Of a stretch of 59,088 nucleotides of DNA, positions 7,071 through 15,952 are shown piece after piece. The DNA lies in NCBI GenBank assembly GCA_030525945.1, contig JAUNDT010000011.1, forward strand, positions 1 through 59,088, read 5' to 3'. A program made the position numbers and the translations under genes. Each line of letters opens with the position of its first letter. The first letter of the stretch is position 1. The notes below the pieces were generated by a model. The model was not told where the DNA came from, searched no databases, and saw only the letters and a program-made list of their open reading frames with translations. This DNA is from Coriobacteriaceae bacterium (GTDB lineage: Bacteria; Actinomycetota; Coriobacteriia; Coriobacteriales; Coriobacteriaceae).

Positions 7071-7507
7071 TGTTCGGACGAAAGCTCAACGTTAAGGTTG
7101 CCGAAGGCATGGAGGTGCCTCGTTACGCCCACGAAGGTGATGCCGGTCTCGATCTGCGCATCACGGAAACCGTGACGCTCGAACCGATGCAGCGCTGTAT
7201 CGTCGGCTGCGGCCTGTCAATCGAGATTCCCAGCGGTTGTGTCGGACTGCTTTTCCCGCGCTCCGGCCTTGCATCCAAGCAGGGCATCACGCTCGCCCAC
7301 AGCGTCGGCGTCATCGACAGCGGCTATCGCGGCGAGGTGTGCGCTCCGCTCATCAACCTCAGCTATGAAACCGTGACCATCGAGGCGGGCACGCGCGTGT
7401 GCCAGCTTGTCGTGATGCCTTATGTTCCGTGCGAGCTTGTCCCGGTCGAAGAGCTGAGCGGCACCGAGCGCGGCACCGACGGCTTCGGCAGCACCGGCAT
7501 CGAGTAG
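7070..7507 (+). CDS. dut: dUTP diphosphatase
   Basis: A 145-residue trimeric-type dUTPase, which converts dUTP to dUMP and diphosphate and limits uracil in phage DNA. All five family motifs are visible in order: GDAGLDL, PRSGLASK, GVIDSGYRGE, RVCQLV and RGTDGFGSTG. The ATG at 7070 overlaps the previous stop (TAATG). The frame extends upstream, but the coupling and motif spacing favour this start. Confidence 0.93.
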   Translation: MFGRKLNVKVAEGMEVPRYAHEGDAGLDLRITETVTLEPMQRCIVGCGLSIEIPSGCVGLLFPRSGLASKQGITLAHSVGVIDSGYRGEVCAPLINLSYETVTIEAGTRVCQLVVMPYVPCELVPVEELSGTERGTDGFGSTGIE

Positions 7508-7516
7508 GTGAAACGC

Positions 7517-7966
7517 ATGAAGGCAAAGGAGTATTTCGAGGGAATCCGCGCTGAGGTGGTGAAGACCGAACAGGCGCGGGAAATGCTGGAGTGCATGAGG
7601 GCTAAGGAGGGCGCGAAGGCGCAGAGCTACCAGCCTTCGGGCGGCGGTGGATTCTGCACAGACGCTTCACTCGCCATCATCCAGCGCATCGACTTTGAGA
7701 AGCGGTTGGAACAACGCATCACCGACGCTCGGAAGCAGATAGACGAAGCTTGCGAGGTGTTATACGGTATCGACGGGCGCGGCGGTCTGGCGAAGCTAAA
7801 GGGCACGCGCTACGCTGACGCGATCTGCATGGGGTATCTGCAAGCCCAGCCGTGGGACGAGATTGCCGAGATTATGCAGAGTTCGCAGCAATGGTGTCGC
7901 AAACTATGTGATGTAGGTTTTGCGTATATTGATGCGGTCGGATGGGCTTTTATAAAGAACGCCTGA
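7517..7966 (+). CDS. Sigma-70 region 4-like late regulator (DUF1492/ArpU/RinA group)
   Basis: A 149-residue protein from the ATG at 7517 behind TAGGTG. An N-terminal helical region is followed by KGTRYADAICMGYLQAQPWD and an HTH resembling sigma-70 region 4 (EIAEIMQSSQQWCRKL). This layout and its position as the last early gene before the packaging genes fit the phage regulators that switch on late transcription. Assignment is by layout and context. Confidence 0.6.
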   Translation: MKAKEYFEGIRAEVVKTEQAREMLECMRAKEGAKAQSYQPSGGGGFCTDASLAIIQRIDFEKRLEQRITDARKQIDEACEVLYGIDGRGGLAKLKGTRYADAICMGYLQAQPWDEIAEIMQSSQQWCRKLCDVGFAYIDAVGWAFIKNA

Positions 7967-8028
7967 TAAACGTCGGTTGCGTTCAGTTTCCAAGTTCTGC
8001 TAAGATTCGATATGGTGAATTGTCATGA

Positions 8029-8058
8029 AAGGCCGTGCGGGGGAACCTGCGCGGCCTT
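8029..8058 (+). terminator. Terminator-like hairpin after the early operon
   Basis: A 10-bp stem with one G-U pair (arms AAGGCCGTGC and GCGCGGCCTT) around a 10-base loop. It is not followed by a clear U run, so termination is possible but weak. Confidence 0.4.
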
Positions 8059-8135
8059 CCTCATATCTGGACATATCAGAGCTTCGATATAGGAGTCATA
8101 AATTCAGATATAGAGTCTGACATTCCGATATACGC

Positions 8136-8222
8136 GGAGAGTTGGCAGAGCGGCTTAATGCATCCGGTTGCTAACCGGACGATGCCGAGCATCCGCAGGT
8201 TCGAATCCTGTGCTCTCCGCCA
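8136..8222 (+). tRNA. tRNA-Ser (GCT anticodon)
   Basis: The cloverleaf can be folded by eye. The acceptor stem GGAGAGT pairs with GCTCTCC. The anticodon stem-loop TCCGG-TTGCTAA-CCGGA gives anticodon GCT, reading AGC/AGT serine codons. A long variable arm and the T loop GGTTCGAATCC are present, and CCA is encoded at 8220-8222. It lies inside the phage between early and late genes. No second copy of its 3' end is seen in the window, so it reads as a phage-borne tRNA rather than an attachment site. Confidence 0.93.
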
Positions 8223-8242
8223 TTTGACACAAGGGAGGCGCG

Positions 8243-8557
8243 ATGGCTAAGGACTTCAGTCGCGCCTTCTACCACAGTGCGGAATGGGAGCGGGCGCGTG
8301 ACGTTGCGCTCACCAGAGACGCGCACCTATGCCAACACTGCCTGAAGCGCGGTGACATCACCCCGGCGGTCATGGTGCATCACATCGTGGAGCTAAGCCC
8401 TGCGAACGTGAACGACCCTGACATTGCGACTAACCCTGATAACCTCGTGAGCCTGTGCGACCGATGCCACAAGCAAGTGCATGGGTGGATCAGGCAGGGC
8501 GCGACACGTCAGGGCTTCGGCTTTGACAGTGACGGCAATCTGGTGCCGCTCGATTAA
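8243..8557 (+). CDS. HNH endonuclease
   Basis: A 104-residue HNH nuclease. CQHCLKRGDITPA, HHIVEL, NPDNLVSLCDRCHKQVHG supply the two CxxC zinc knuckles and the catalytic His-Asn-His set. It lies directly upstream of the terminase genes. In HK97-like phages with this layout the HNH protein assists terminase at cos-type ends, so a role in DNA packaging is likely. Confidence 0.88.
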   Translation: MAKDFSRAFYHSAEWERARDVALTRDAHLCQHCLKRGDITPAVMVHHIVELSPANVNDPDIATNPDNLVSLCDRCHKQVHGWIRQGATRQGFGFDSDGNLVPLD

Positions 8558-8729
8558 CGGCACACAAACACAGCACAACGCAGACCAAGCGCAAAAGCGG
8601 GACACAAAACCGCAGCTAGACACGGCGGAATATCCCCCCATCCCAAAAACACAGGGTGGGTGGCAGGGGACCAACGCCGGGAGATAGTTTTATGCGCGCG
8701 GAGGGTTTTCGAAAGGGGGTGGTCTTGCA
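8558..8729. other. Gene-free gap between HNH and small terminase; possible cos region
   Basis: About 170 bases without a gene, with C-rich and G-rich runs near 8633-8690. Phages with the HNH-TerS-TerL layout often carry cos here. No cohesive-end sequence can be proved by eye. Confidence 0.25.
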
Positions 8730-9149
8730 GTGACGGTGAAAGTTGGCGATACTTCGAAGGTTTCGGGCAAGGTTGCCGCGAATAGCCCGCCCAAGGGGGC
8801 GCGTTCCAAGCAGTCGCGCGTCGAGAGCGAGCTTCGTAAACTGCGCGACCTCACCAAGGAGGCCATCCCGGACGAGAAGCGCAAGGCGATCATGCCGTTG
8901 CTCGCGAACATCGCCTTCATGAAGGTGAAGCTCGATGACGCCCGCGCCGACCTGCTCTATGAGGACATCTTCACGGAGTACGACAACGGCGGCGGGCAGA
9001 CGGGGCTGCGGGAGCACCCAGGCTTCAACGCATACAACAAGCTATTCACCACGTTCAGCCGCGCGGTCAAGCAGCTGACGGACATGATGCCAAACGGAAC
9101 CGCCGCCGCCGACGCGCTCATAGACTTCATCAATGAGACGAGGTGTTAG
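8730..9149 (+). CDS. Terminase small subunit (P27-like)
   Basis: A 139-residue protein starting with GTG behind AAAGGGGG. A basic N-terminus is followed by helical segments (LLANIAFMKVKLDDARADLL, then AYNKLFTTFSRAVKQL). Length and place directly before the large subunit fit the P27-type small terminase, which recognises phage DNA. It overlaps the large-subunit gene by 17 bases. Confidence 0.75.
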   Translation: MTVKVGDTSKVSGKVAANSPPKGARSKQSRVESELRKLRDLTKEAIPDEKRKAIMPLLANIAFMKVKLDDARADLLYEDIFTEYDNGGGQTGLREHPGFNAYNKLFTTFSRAVKQLTDMMPNGTAAADALIDFINETRC

Positions 9150-10869
9150 GCGCTACAAGGGTGCCGACGGGTCGTGCGAACGCGCGATCAGGGAGTATTT
9201 CGGCGGAATACTGGGCGGCGATATAACCGCCTGTGCCAAGATGCGCAAGGTTGCCGCGCGCATCCTGCGCGACATGGACAACACCGACCCGCTTTACCCT
9301 TACCACTTCCGAGAGGAATACGCGCAGAAGCACGTTCAGTTCATCGAACGGTTCTGCCGCCTGCCGTCTGGACGCTTGGGCCACGACTTCAAGCTCGAGC
9401 TTTTCCAGCGGGCGATCCTGTCGGTCATCTTCGGGTTCGTTGACGCCGACGGCACGCGCCAGTACCGCGAGGTGCTTTGGATCATGGGGCGCAAGAACGG
9501 CAAGACCGCGCTCGCGTCGGCAATAGAGCTCGATTTGCTCATCAACGATGACGAGGGCGCTCCGGAGGTCTACAACGTCGCTACCGCGCACGATCAGGCG
9601 GCGAAGGGCTTCAACAACGCTTGGCGTATGGTCATGACGAGTCCCGCGCTCTCGCGCCATGTGCGAAAACGCGTGTCCGACCTCTACTGCGACCTGAACA
9701 TGGGGAGCATCAAGGCACTCAGTGCGAACACGAACCACCTGGACGGCCTCGACATCTCGGGCGCGATTGTGGACGAGCTTGCGGCCATGAAGAACCGCGA
9801 CCTCTACGACCTGACGATTCAGGGCACGTCGGCGCGCCGACAGCCGCTGGTTTTGGAGATCACCACAAACGGATTCGTCCGAAACGGCATCTTCGACGCC
9901 CAGTACGAGTACGCCTGCAAGTGGCTCGACGGCCAAGCAACGGGTGACAAGGCAGAGAGGTTCATCGCCTTCATCTTCGAGCTTGACGAGCGCGAGGAAT
10001 GGCAGGACGAGAGCTGTTGGATTAAGGCGAATCCGGGCTTGGGAACCATCAAGTCGCTCGCCGCCCTGCGCCAGAACGTCTCGAAGGCGAAGGACGACCC
10101 GACTTTCCTGCCGACCCTGCTTGTAAAGGACTTCAACCTCATCGAGAACCAGAGCCAAGCTTGGCTCACGTGGGACGAGATACACAACGATGCGACCTTC
10201 GACCCGAGTGACGGCACATTCACTTACGCCGTGCTGGGCGTCGATGCTGCTGACACAACCGACCTGACGGCGGCGTGTTTGCTCATGCAGCGACCCGGTG
10301 ACCCGAACATCTACGCGATGCACATGGCGTGGATTCCCCAGCGAGCCTTGGAGCAGGCCGAGCGAGAGGGTCGGCGCGGCGGGCGCGATGGAGTCCCATA
10401 CGATGCGTGGATCGCGCGAGGACTCATGAGGACGTGCGACACACCGATCATGGATAAGCGCGACGTGCTCGACTGGGTTGCCGAGGTCCAGAGCGAATAC
10501 GGCATCTACGCCGTGGCGTGCGGCTACGACCCGTGGCACATGCGCGACGTGCCGACGCAGGAAGCCTATGAGGATTACTTCGGCGCGGACAACCTGCAGA
10601 AGATCATCCAGGGCGCTCAGACTTTGAGCATGCCGATGAAGGAGCTTCGCGCCCTCTATAAGGAGGGGCGGATTGTCGATAACGGAAACCCCATCGCTGA
10701 GTGGTGCCGCTCGAACGTCGCGATCCGCACCGACGTGAACGGCAACATCCAGCCGGACAAGAAGAACCAAGACCCGCGCAACCGAATAGACGCTTGGGCG
10801 GCTGAATGCGACGCGTTCATTGCGATGAAGAACATCGCCGATGACTACGCGGCGATGATTGGAGGTTAA
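9133..10869 (+). CDS. Terminase large subunit
   Basis: A 578-residue packaging motor. The N-terminal ATPase shows a Walker A variant MGRKNGKT (residues about 118-125) and Walker B GAIVDELAAM (about 210-219). The C-terminal RNase H-like nuclease begins with VLGVDAADTTDL (about 365-376), whose Asp is the expected metal ligand. It drives ATP-dependent DNA translocation into the prohead and cuts the concatemer. The ATG lies inside the small-subunit gene. Confidence 0.93.
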   Translation: MRRGVRRYKGADGSCERAIREYFGGILGGDITACAKMRKVAARILRDMDNTDPLYPYHFREEYAQKHVQFIERFCRLPSGRLGHDFKLELFQRAILSVIFGFVDADGTRQYREVLWIMGRKNGKTALASAIELDLLINDDEGAPEVYNVATAHDQAAKGFNNAWRMVMTSPALSRHVRKRVSDLYCDLNMGSIKALSANTNHLDGLDISGAIVDELAAMKNRDLYDLTIQGTSARRQPLVLEITTNGFVRNGIFDAQYEYACKWLDGQATGDKAERFIAFIFELDEREEWQDESCWIKANPGLGTIKSLAALRQNVSKAKDDPTFLPTLLVKDFNLIENQSQAWLTWDEIHNDATFDPSDGTFTYAVLGVDAADTTDLTAACLLMQRPGDPNIYAMHMAWIPQRALEQAEREGRRGGRDGVPYDAWIARGLMRTCDTPIMDKRDVLDWVAEVQSEYGIYAVACGYDPWHMRDVPTQEAYEDYFGADNLQKIIQGAQTLSMPMKELRALYKEGRIVDNGNPIAEWCRSNVAIRTDVNGNIQPDKKNQDPRNRIDAWAAECDAFIAMKNIADDYAAMIGG

Positions 10870-12141
10870 ATGGCAAGTACACGACCGGTGATGCGCTCGC
10901 TGTTCGATGCCGTCTTTCATCGACCGCAGATGCAGGCGGTCAACGGGTATTTCGAAACGTTCACCGCATACGCACCGAGCTTTAGTACGTGGCAGGGCGG
11001 CTTGTATGAGGCCGAGCTGACGCGCAGCATCATCGAGAGCGGTGCCGACCATGCGAGCAAGCTCAAGCCGGAGATCTCCGGGAGCGCACAGCCGAATGCG
11101 GCGCGCGCGCTTCGCCACGCGCCAAACCCCTGGATGACAACGCCTCAGTTCATAAAGCGCGTCTGGACGATGCTTCAGGTCAACGACACGGCGCTCATCG
11201 TGCCGCTCGGCGATGGCGATGAGGTCACAGGTTACTACCCGGTCCTCCCATCGCAATGCGAGGCATACGATGTCGGTGGCGAGCTTTGGCTTAACCTACG
11301 TTTCCCCACGGGTGGCACGGCGCTTGTCGAGTGGTCGCGCGTCGGCGTCATGACGAGGCATCAGTACCAGTCCGACCTGTTCGGCGATGGGACGAACGTG
11401 CTTCAGCCGACGCTTGAGCTGATGCACGCACAGGCAGAGGCGGAGCAGACGGCCATCAGGCAGGGTGCCGCAGTGCGCTTCATCGGCAAGCTCAGCCAGA
11501 ACCGCAATGAGATTGACTCTGAAGCGGCGCGGAAGAGATTCAACTCCCAGCTCTCAGTTGACAACGCTGGCGGCATCGCGGTCTATGACAAGCTCTTCAG
11601 CGACGTGCAGCAGATCACGCCGACGAGCTACACGGTCGATGCCGCGCAGATGGAGCGCATCGAGAAGAGCGCCTATCGCTTCTTCGGAAGCAATGAGGAC
11701 ATCGTTATGAACCGGGCCGACGAGGACACGTTCAACTCGTATTACGAGGGGCGCATCGAGCCTTTTGCGGTCCAACTCGGATTCGTCATGACCGCGATGA
11801 CGTTCACGCCGAACGAGATTGCCCACGGCAACGAGATCATGTTCAGCGCGAACCGGTTGGAGTTCGCGAGCAACACGACCAAACTGAATGTTTCCGTCGC
11901 GCTCTTCGACCGTGGTATCTGGTGCGGCAACCAGGTCGCCGACGTCTTCCAATCAGCCCATTACGAAGGCGGAGAGCGCCACGTGATCCGTGGCGAGTAC
12001 ATCGACCTGGCTCTCATCAGCGAGCACACGGTCGAGCAGGCCGCTGACGCGGCTGCTAAGAACGCGAACATATCCGTAATCGAGTCAAATGAATCCGCGT
12101 CGGCATACAAGGAGGATGATGATGCCAGCGAAGCCCAATGA
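10870..12141 (+). CDS. Phage portal protein (HK97 type)
   Basis: A 423-residue portal directly after terminase. Features include a beta-rich clip region and ERIEKSAYRFFGSNEDIVMN, typical of HK97-type portals, with a Ser/Ala-rich acidic tail. It forms the dodecameric vertex through which DNA enters. The 3' end overlaps the protease gene. Confidence 0.88.
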   Translation: MASTRPVMRSLFDAVFHRPQMQAVNGYFETFTAYAPSFSTWQGGLYEAELTRSIIESGADHASKLKPEISGSAQPNAARALRHAPNPWMTTPQFIKRVWTMLQVNDTALIVPLGDGDEVTGYYPVLPSQCEAYDVGGELWLNLRFPTGGTALVEWSRVGVMTRHQYQSDLFGDGTNVLQPTLELMHAQAEAEQTAIRQGAAVRFIGKLSQNRNEIDSEAARKRFNSQLSVDNAGGIAVYDKLFSDVQQITPTSYTVDAAQMERIEKSAYRFFGSNEDIVMNRADEDTFNSYYEGRIEPFAVQLGFVMTAMTFTPNEIAHGNEIMFSANRLEFASNTTKLNVSVALFDRGIWCGNQVADVFQSAHYEGGERHVIRGEYIDLALISEHTVEQAADAAAKNANISVIESNESASAYKEDDDASEAQ

Positions 12142-12763
12142 GCGACAGTACCGCTCACTGTCCGTGCCGCTGATCGCCCGCGCCGCGCAGGACGGCGGCG
12201 GCAAAGAGAAGCGCATCGACAGCGATTACTACGTCGAGGGGTATGCTTCGACGTTCGATGACCCCTATGTGCTGTTCGAGGACTACAACGGGGTCAAATA
12301 CACGGAGGTTATCAGTCCAGACGCTTTCCGCGATGCCGACATGTCAGATGTCATCATGCAGTTCGACCACTCGGGCAAGGTCTTCGCGCGAATCAGCAAC
12401 GGAACGCTCATCGTTGAGCCGGATGAGCATGGGCTTTTCGTCGCGGCCGACCTCTCGCGGTCTCAAGCGGCTCGCGACCTCTATGAAGAGATTCAATCCG
12501 GACTCATCACGCGCATGTCGTGGGCTTTCACCGTCGCTGCCGACGAGTACGACCGCGACACCCATACCACGACGATCACGCGCGTTAAGAAGGTTTTCGA
12601 CGTGTCGGCAGTCAGCTTGCCCGCTGACCCGAACACGGAGATCTCAGCAAGGAATCTGCTCGACGGAGAGATTGAGCAGTCGCGCAAGGAGCTTGCGCGT
12701 CGTAATCGCGCCCTCGCTATCGCGCGGGCAACATTGGCAATCGCCAAGAGCAGAAAGGTTTAG
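12122..12763 (+). CDS. Prohead protease (HK97 type, S78-like)
   Basis: A 213-residue protein with VEGYASTFDDPYVL, MQFDHSGKVFARI with a conserved His, and ITRMSWAFTV with the Ser. These match the HK97 prohead maturation protease. It trims capsid scaffold residues before expansion. Three in-register ATGs follow an AAGGAGG site; 12122 gives the best spacing. Confidence 0.88.
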   Translation: MPAKPNERQYRSLSVPLIARAAQDGGGKEKRIDSDYYVEGYASTFDDPYVLFEDYNGVKYTEVISPDAFRDADMSDVIMQFDHSGKVFARISNGTLIVEPDEHGLFVAADLSRSQAARDLYEEIQSGLITRMSWAFTVAADEYDRDTHTTTITRVKKVFDVSAVSLPADPNTEISARNLLDGEIEQSRKELARRNRALAIARATLAIAKSRKV

Positions 12764-12766
12764 AAA

Positions 12767-14023
12767 ATGGACGAGATGTTGAAAGAGCTTCAGGCGCTTA
12801 TCGACAAGTACAAGGACGGCACGCCCGAGGGCGTGAGCGACGAGCAGGCCGAGAAGGACGCCGAGCGTATGTCCCAGCTCACCGCCGAGATCGAGAAGCG
12901 CACCGCAGCCGACGCCGCCGCACGCGAGTCCCGCGCCGCCCGCATCGCCGCCGCGCGTTCCGCCATCGACAACGGCACGGCGCATCAGGTCGGCTCCCTC
13001 CCGCTTTCGGGCGGTGTCAACGCCCGCTCCGCCGTGTACGACGTGACGGATTATTCCGCCGCTGAGACCCGTGGTTTCCTGAAGAACCTCGCCACCAGCG
13101 CCGGTGTGCGCCTCGTTGAGGGCAACGACCTCAACGACGTCGAGCGAACCGCGCTCACCGCAATGGAGCAGCGCGCGGCGTTCACCGTTACCACCGGCAA
13201 CACCAGCTCTGTTGTCCCCGTCGAGCTTCAGAGCGAGATCATTTCTCTCATCGACAATTCCACGGCGCTCTTCAGCGACGTGACCCGCGACACCATTCCC
13301 GGTCAGTATGAGCTTGTGCGCCACAAGTCCATCACCAAGGGAGATGCCGCCAAGACCGCCGAGGGCGCAGCGCCCACCGACGAAGAGCAGAACGTTTTTG
13401 ATCACATCACCCTCACGGGCGATGAGATCAAGAAGACCGTCAAGCTCTCCCGCAAGATGATGATTCAGAGCCTCGATAGCTTCCGTACCTACATCAACCG
13501 CGAGGTCAGTGCACGTTGCGGCGTTGCTGGTGACAAGATCGTTCTTGCCAAGCTCGTTGACGGCACGCTCGGCATGGCTTCTGGAAACAAGATCAACGTG
13601 GCTAAGGCTGGAACGCTCACCAAGGCCGACGTGATGAAGGCTCTCAGCCTGCTCAAGACTTACGGCAACCCCGCCGCGAAGGGCGTTCGCATCTACGCGA
13701 ACCAGAGCACCATCTGGAATCAGATCGCGGCAATTGAGGATGCGACGAAGCGCTCTTACTTCATTGATGAGCGCGACGATGACCCGACCGTGAAGGGCCG
13801 CATCTTCGGCAGCATCGTGAAGCTTGAGGACAATCTTGAGGATGGCGTCATCATGCTCGGTTATCCCGATCTCTTCCGCTCCAACCTGTTTGACGGTCCT
13901 GTTGTCGAGGCCGTCACGCTCCCCGACGGCAGCTGGAACACCGCGATCAACGGATACATGCTCTACGACGGCGGCCTCGCTGTTCCGGAGAGCTTTGTCC
14001 AGCTCACCGTCGGCACCGCCTAG
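12767..14023 (+). CDS. Major capsid protein (HK97 fold)
   Basis: A 418-residue protein. The N-terminal ~100 residues are a charged coiled coil (the delta domain acting as internal scaffold). The rest shows the HK97 core: SSVVPVELQSEIISL, KKTVKLSRKMMIQSLDSF, then an acidic loop and beta strands. Cleavage by the upstream protease after the delta domain is expected. Confidence 0.92.
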   Translation: MDEMLKELQALIDKYKDGTPEGVSDEQAEKDAERMSQLTAEIEKRTAADAAARESRAARIAAARSAIDNGTAHQVGSLPLSGGVNARSAVYDVTDYSAAETRGFLKNLATSAGVRLVEGNDLNDVERTALTAMEQRAAFTVTTGNTSSVVPVELQSEIISLIDNSTALFSDVTRDTIPGQYELVRHKSITKGDAAKTAEGAAPTDEEQNVFDHITLTGDEIKKTVKLSRKMMIQSLDSFRTYINREVSARCGVAGDKIVLAKLVDGTLGMASGNKINVAKAGTLTKADVMKALSLLKTYGNPAAKGVRIYANQSTIWNQIAAIEDATKRSYFIDERDDDPTVKGRIFGSIVKLEDNLEDGVIMLGYPDLFRSNLFDGPVVEAVTLPDGSWNTAINGYMLYDGGLAVPESFVQLTVGTA

Positions 14024-14036
14024 GATGTGACCAGCC

Positions 14037-14336
14037 ATGGCGGAGAAAGTGCAGATGCTTGACGCATGCCGTGACGCGCTGAGGATCCCCGCCGATGTCA
14101 CCGACTACGACGATGAGATTGCAGACCTCATCGACGCCGCTCGCGCCGCGATGCGCGCGGGCGGCGTGTCTGTCGATAAGTCTCAGGACGATTCGGACGG
14201 CACCGTTCGTCTCGCCATCAAGGTCTTCTGCAAGGCGAATTTCGGCATGGACAACCCCGACGCCGATAGGTACATGCATACATTTGACGAGCTTGTGACC
14301 CTTATGCACGGAGCGTCGGATTACGGGGGTGCCTGA
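14037..14336 (+). CDS. Head-tail connector protein (gp6-like)
   Basis: A 99-residue helical protein directly after the capsid gene. The DACRDALRIPADVTDYDDEI and DLIDAARAAMRAGGV helices are typical of HK97 gp6-like adaptors that ring the portal. Assignment rests on size, helices and gene order. Confidence 0.72.
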   Translation: MAEKVQMLDACRDALRIPADVTDYDDEIADLIDAARAAMRAGGVSVDKSQDDSDGTVRLAIKVFCKANFGMDNPDADRYMHTFDELVTLMHGASDYGGA

Positions 14337-14647
14337 TGAGCATGTGGGCGGCAAGCTGCGTCTTGATTTCGCAGCGCATCGAGCGCGATGAGTTCGGCGT
14401 CGAATCGGTCAGTGAGGTCTTGCGCAAGGTCGCGTGCAACGTGTTCAGCGTGAGCGACGCCGCGTATTACGCCGCCGCGACGGTCGGCATCCATCCAGAG
14501 GCCGTCTTGCAGCTCCGCAAGGCGGCATACAAGGGAGAGCGGCTTGTCGAGTTGGACGGCAGGAGGCTGAGCGTCGAGCGCGTCGACCGATCAAGCGCCG
14601 ATTTCGTGCGGCTCACGCTCTCAGAGGCGGTCGGTGACCGTGGCTGA
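14336..14647 (+). CDS. Head closure protein (putative)
   Basis: A 103-residue beta-rich protein overlapping the connector stop by one base. Position and length match head-closure (stopper) proteins of siphoviruses; the sequence itself is not diagnostic. Confidence 0.6.
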   Translation: MSMWAASCVLISQRIERDEFGVESVSEVLRKVACNVFSVSDAAYYAAATVGIHPEAVLQLRKAAYKGERLVELDGRRLSVERVDRSSADFVRLTLSEAVGDRG

Positions 14648-15011
14648 GATGGACATCGAGCGGTTCATAACGAGCTGCTTCAGGGAATGCGTCGAGGACA
14701 ACACGGCTGCCGCTGCGGAGAACTCGGCTCAGGCCGGAAAGCGCGCTGTGAAGCTGCTCAAGCAGAAGAGCAGGCAGCGCACGGGAGCCTACAAGAAGGG
14801 TTGGAAGGCAACGGTCGAGACTGATGAGACCGGGACGGAATGCACGGTGCACAACAGGGTCTATCAGCTCACGCACCTGCTTGAGAACGGCCACAAGATC
14901 AAGAACCAGACCGGCAAGGTCTACGGCGACGTGCCCGGCGACGGGGTGATTCGCGAGGTCGCCGATCAGGTTGCAATGGAGTTCGCGCAGATGGGCGGTG
15001 ACGGGGATTGA
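14634..15011 (+). CDS. HK97 gp10-like tail-completion protein
   Basis: A 125-residue protein. KQKSRQRTGAYKKGWKATV, then NRVYQLTHLLENGHKIKN, matches the family of minor tail/neck proteins (HK97 gp10), with the RTG...Y and LENGH motifs. Starts at GTG 14634, GTG 14640 or ATG 14649 are all possible. Confidence 0.75.
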   Translation: MTVAEMDIERFITSCFRECVEDNTAAAAENSAQAGKRAVKLLKQKSRQRTGAYKKGWKATVETDETGTECTVHNRVYQLTHLLENGHKIKNQTGKVYGDVPGDGVIREVADQVAMEFAQMGGDGD

Positions 15012-15328
15012 TCAAGTTGAAGGATCTATGCGCGGTGCTCGATTCCATCGGCATCGCTTGGTCTAACCAGTCATTTTCTGAAGACGCCGAGCCTCCCTAC
15101 ATCGTGCTCGTTGCCGGTTACGGCGAATCGGTCTATGCGGACAACGCCGCCTATGCGTCGTGGATGCCGTACGACATCGCCCTATACACGCGCCGACGAG
15201 ACTACGCGCGGGAACGGAAGATAAAGGATGCGCTCGATGCCGCCGACTGCCCGTACGCGCTCGCGGTGACGAGCATCGAGTCTGAGAAATTGGTCGAAGC
15301 CGCGTTCAGCGTGAACGTGGAAGAGTAG
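15008..15328 (+). CDS. Tail terminator-like protein
   Basis: A 106-residue protein (TTG or the following codons as start; overlaps the previous stop). It lies in the slot of the siphovirus tail terminator between gp10-like and major tail genes. The motif content is modest. Confidence 0.6.
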   Translation: MIKLKDLCAVLDSIGIAWSNQSFSEDAEPPYIVLVAGYGESVYADNAAYASWMPYDIALYTRRRDYARERKIKDALDAADCPYALAVTSIESEKLVEAAFSVNVEE

Positions 15329-15340
15329 AAAGGAAACGCC

Positions 15341-15952
15341 ATGCCTAAAAATGGCTACTTCGGTGTCAAGAACTCTCATTTCGCGATCTGCACCGATGAG
15401 GAAAAGCTCACCTATGACAAGCCGGTGCATGTCCCCGGCACGGTGAGCATCAGCATGGAGCCGTCCGTTGAGAGCGCCACCAGCTATGCCGACAACGAGC
15501 CTTGGCTTGACAAGACTCAGGACAACGGCGGCAGCGGAACCATGTCGTTCTTCGATGTCGAGAGCACCAAGGATCTTCGTCGGTTGCTCGCTGACATCAC
15601 CGGCTACACGGTCACCAAGGACGGCCGCATGAGCCTGACCGCGAACAAGAAGCCGAAGAAGTTCGCCTTCATGTGCGAGCAGCCCGGTCACGTCATGGGA
15701 AAGCGCCGCTGCCTGCTCATGTGCGAGATGAGCAAGCCGAAGAACGAGGCGAACACCAATCAGGACTCCCCCGAGATCACCACCCTTGAGTTTCCGTTCA
15801 AGTGGCGTCCGGTCAGCCTCGCCACCGGAGACGAAGATACCAAGCGCACGAGCGGATACGACTCGTATTCCGATCTGTCCGATTACGCCACGTTCTTCGA
15901 GGCGGTCAAGACCGAGGGTCTTTCCGAGGTCGAAGTCGTTGAGGAGCCGTAA
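15341..15952 (+). CDS. Major tail protein
   Basis: A 203-residue protein behind AAAGGAAACGCC. It is beta-rich and occupies the tail-tube slot between terminator and tape-measure chaperones. FFDVESTKDLRRLLADITGY and TTLEFPFKWRP fit major tail proteins of Gram-positive siphoviruses. Confidence 0.75.
   Translation: MPKNGYFGVKNSHFAICTDEEKLTYDKPVHVPGTVSISMEPSVESATSYADNEPWLDKTQDNGGSGTMSFFDVESTKDLRRLLADITGYTVTKDGRMSLTANKKPKKFAFMCEQPGHVMGKRRCLLMCEMSKPKNEANTNQDSPEITTLEFPFKWRPVSLATGDEDTKRTSGYDSYSDLSDYATFFEAVKTEGLSEVEVVEEP

Noticed and set aside
8136..8222. tRNA-Ser as the prophage attachment site
   Set aside because: No second copy of its 3' end is seen near the right border, and phage genes run on both sides.
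9130..11256. 708-codon minus-strand open frame opposite terminase and portal
   Set aside because: GC-rich shadow of well-supported genes; product is Arg/Val/His-rich low quality with no domain.
12644..14101. 485-codon minus-strand frame opposite the capsid gene
   Set aside because: Shadow frame; the plus strand encodes a recognisable HK97 capsid protein.
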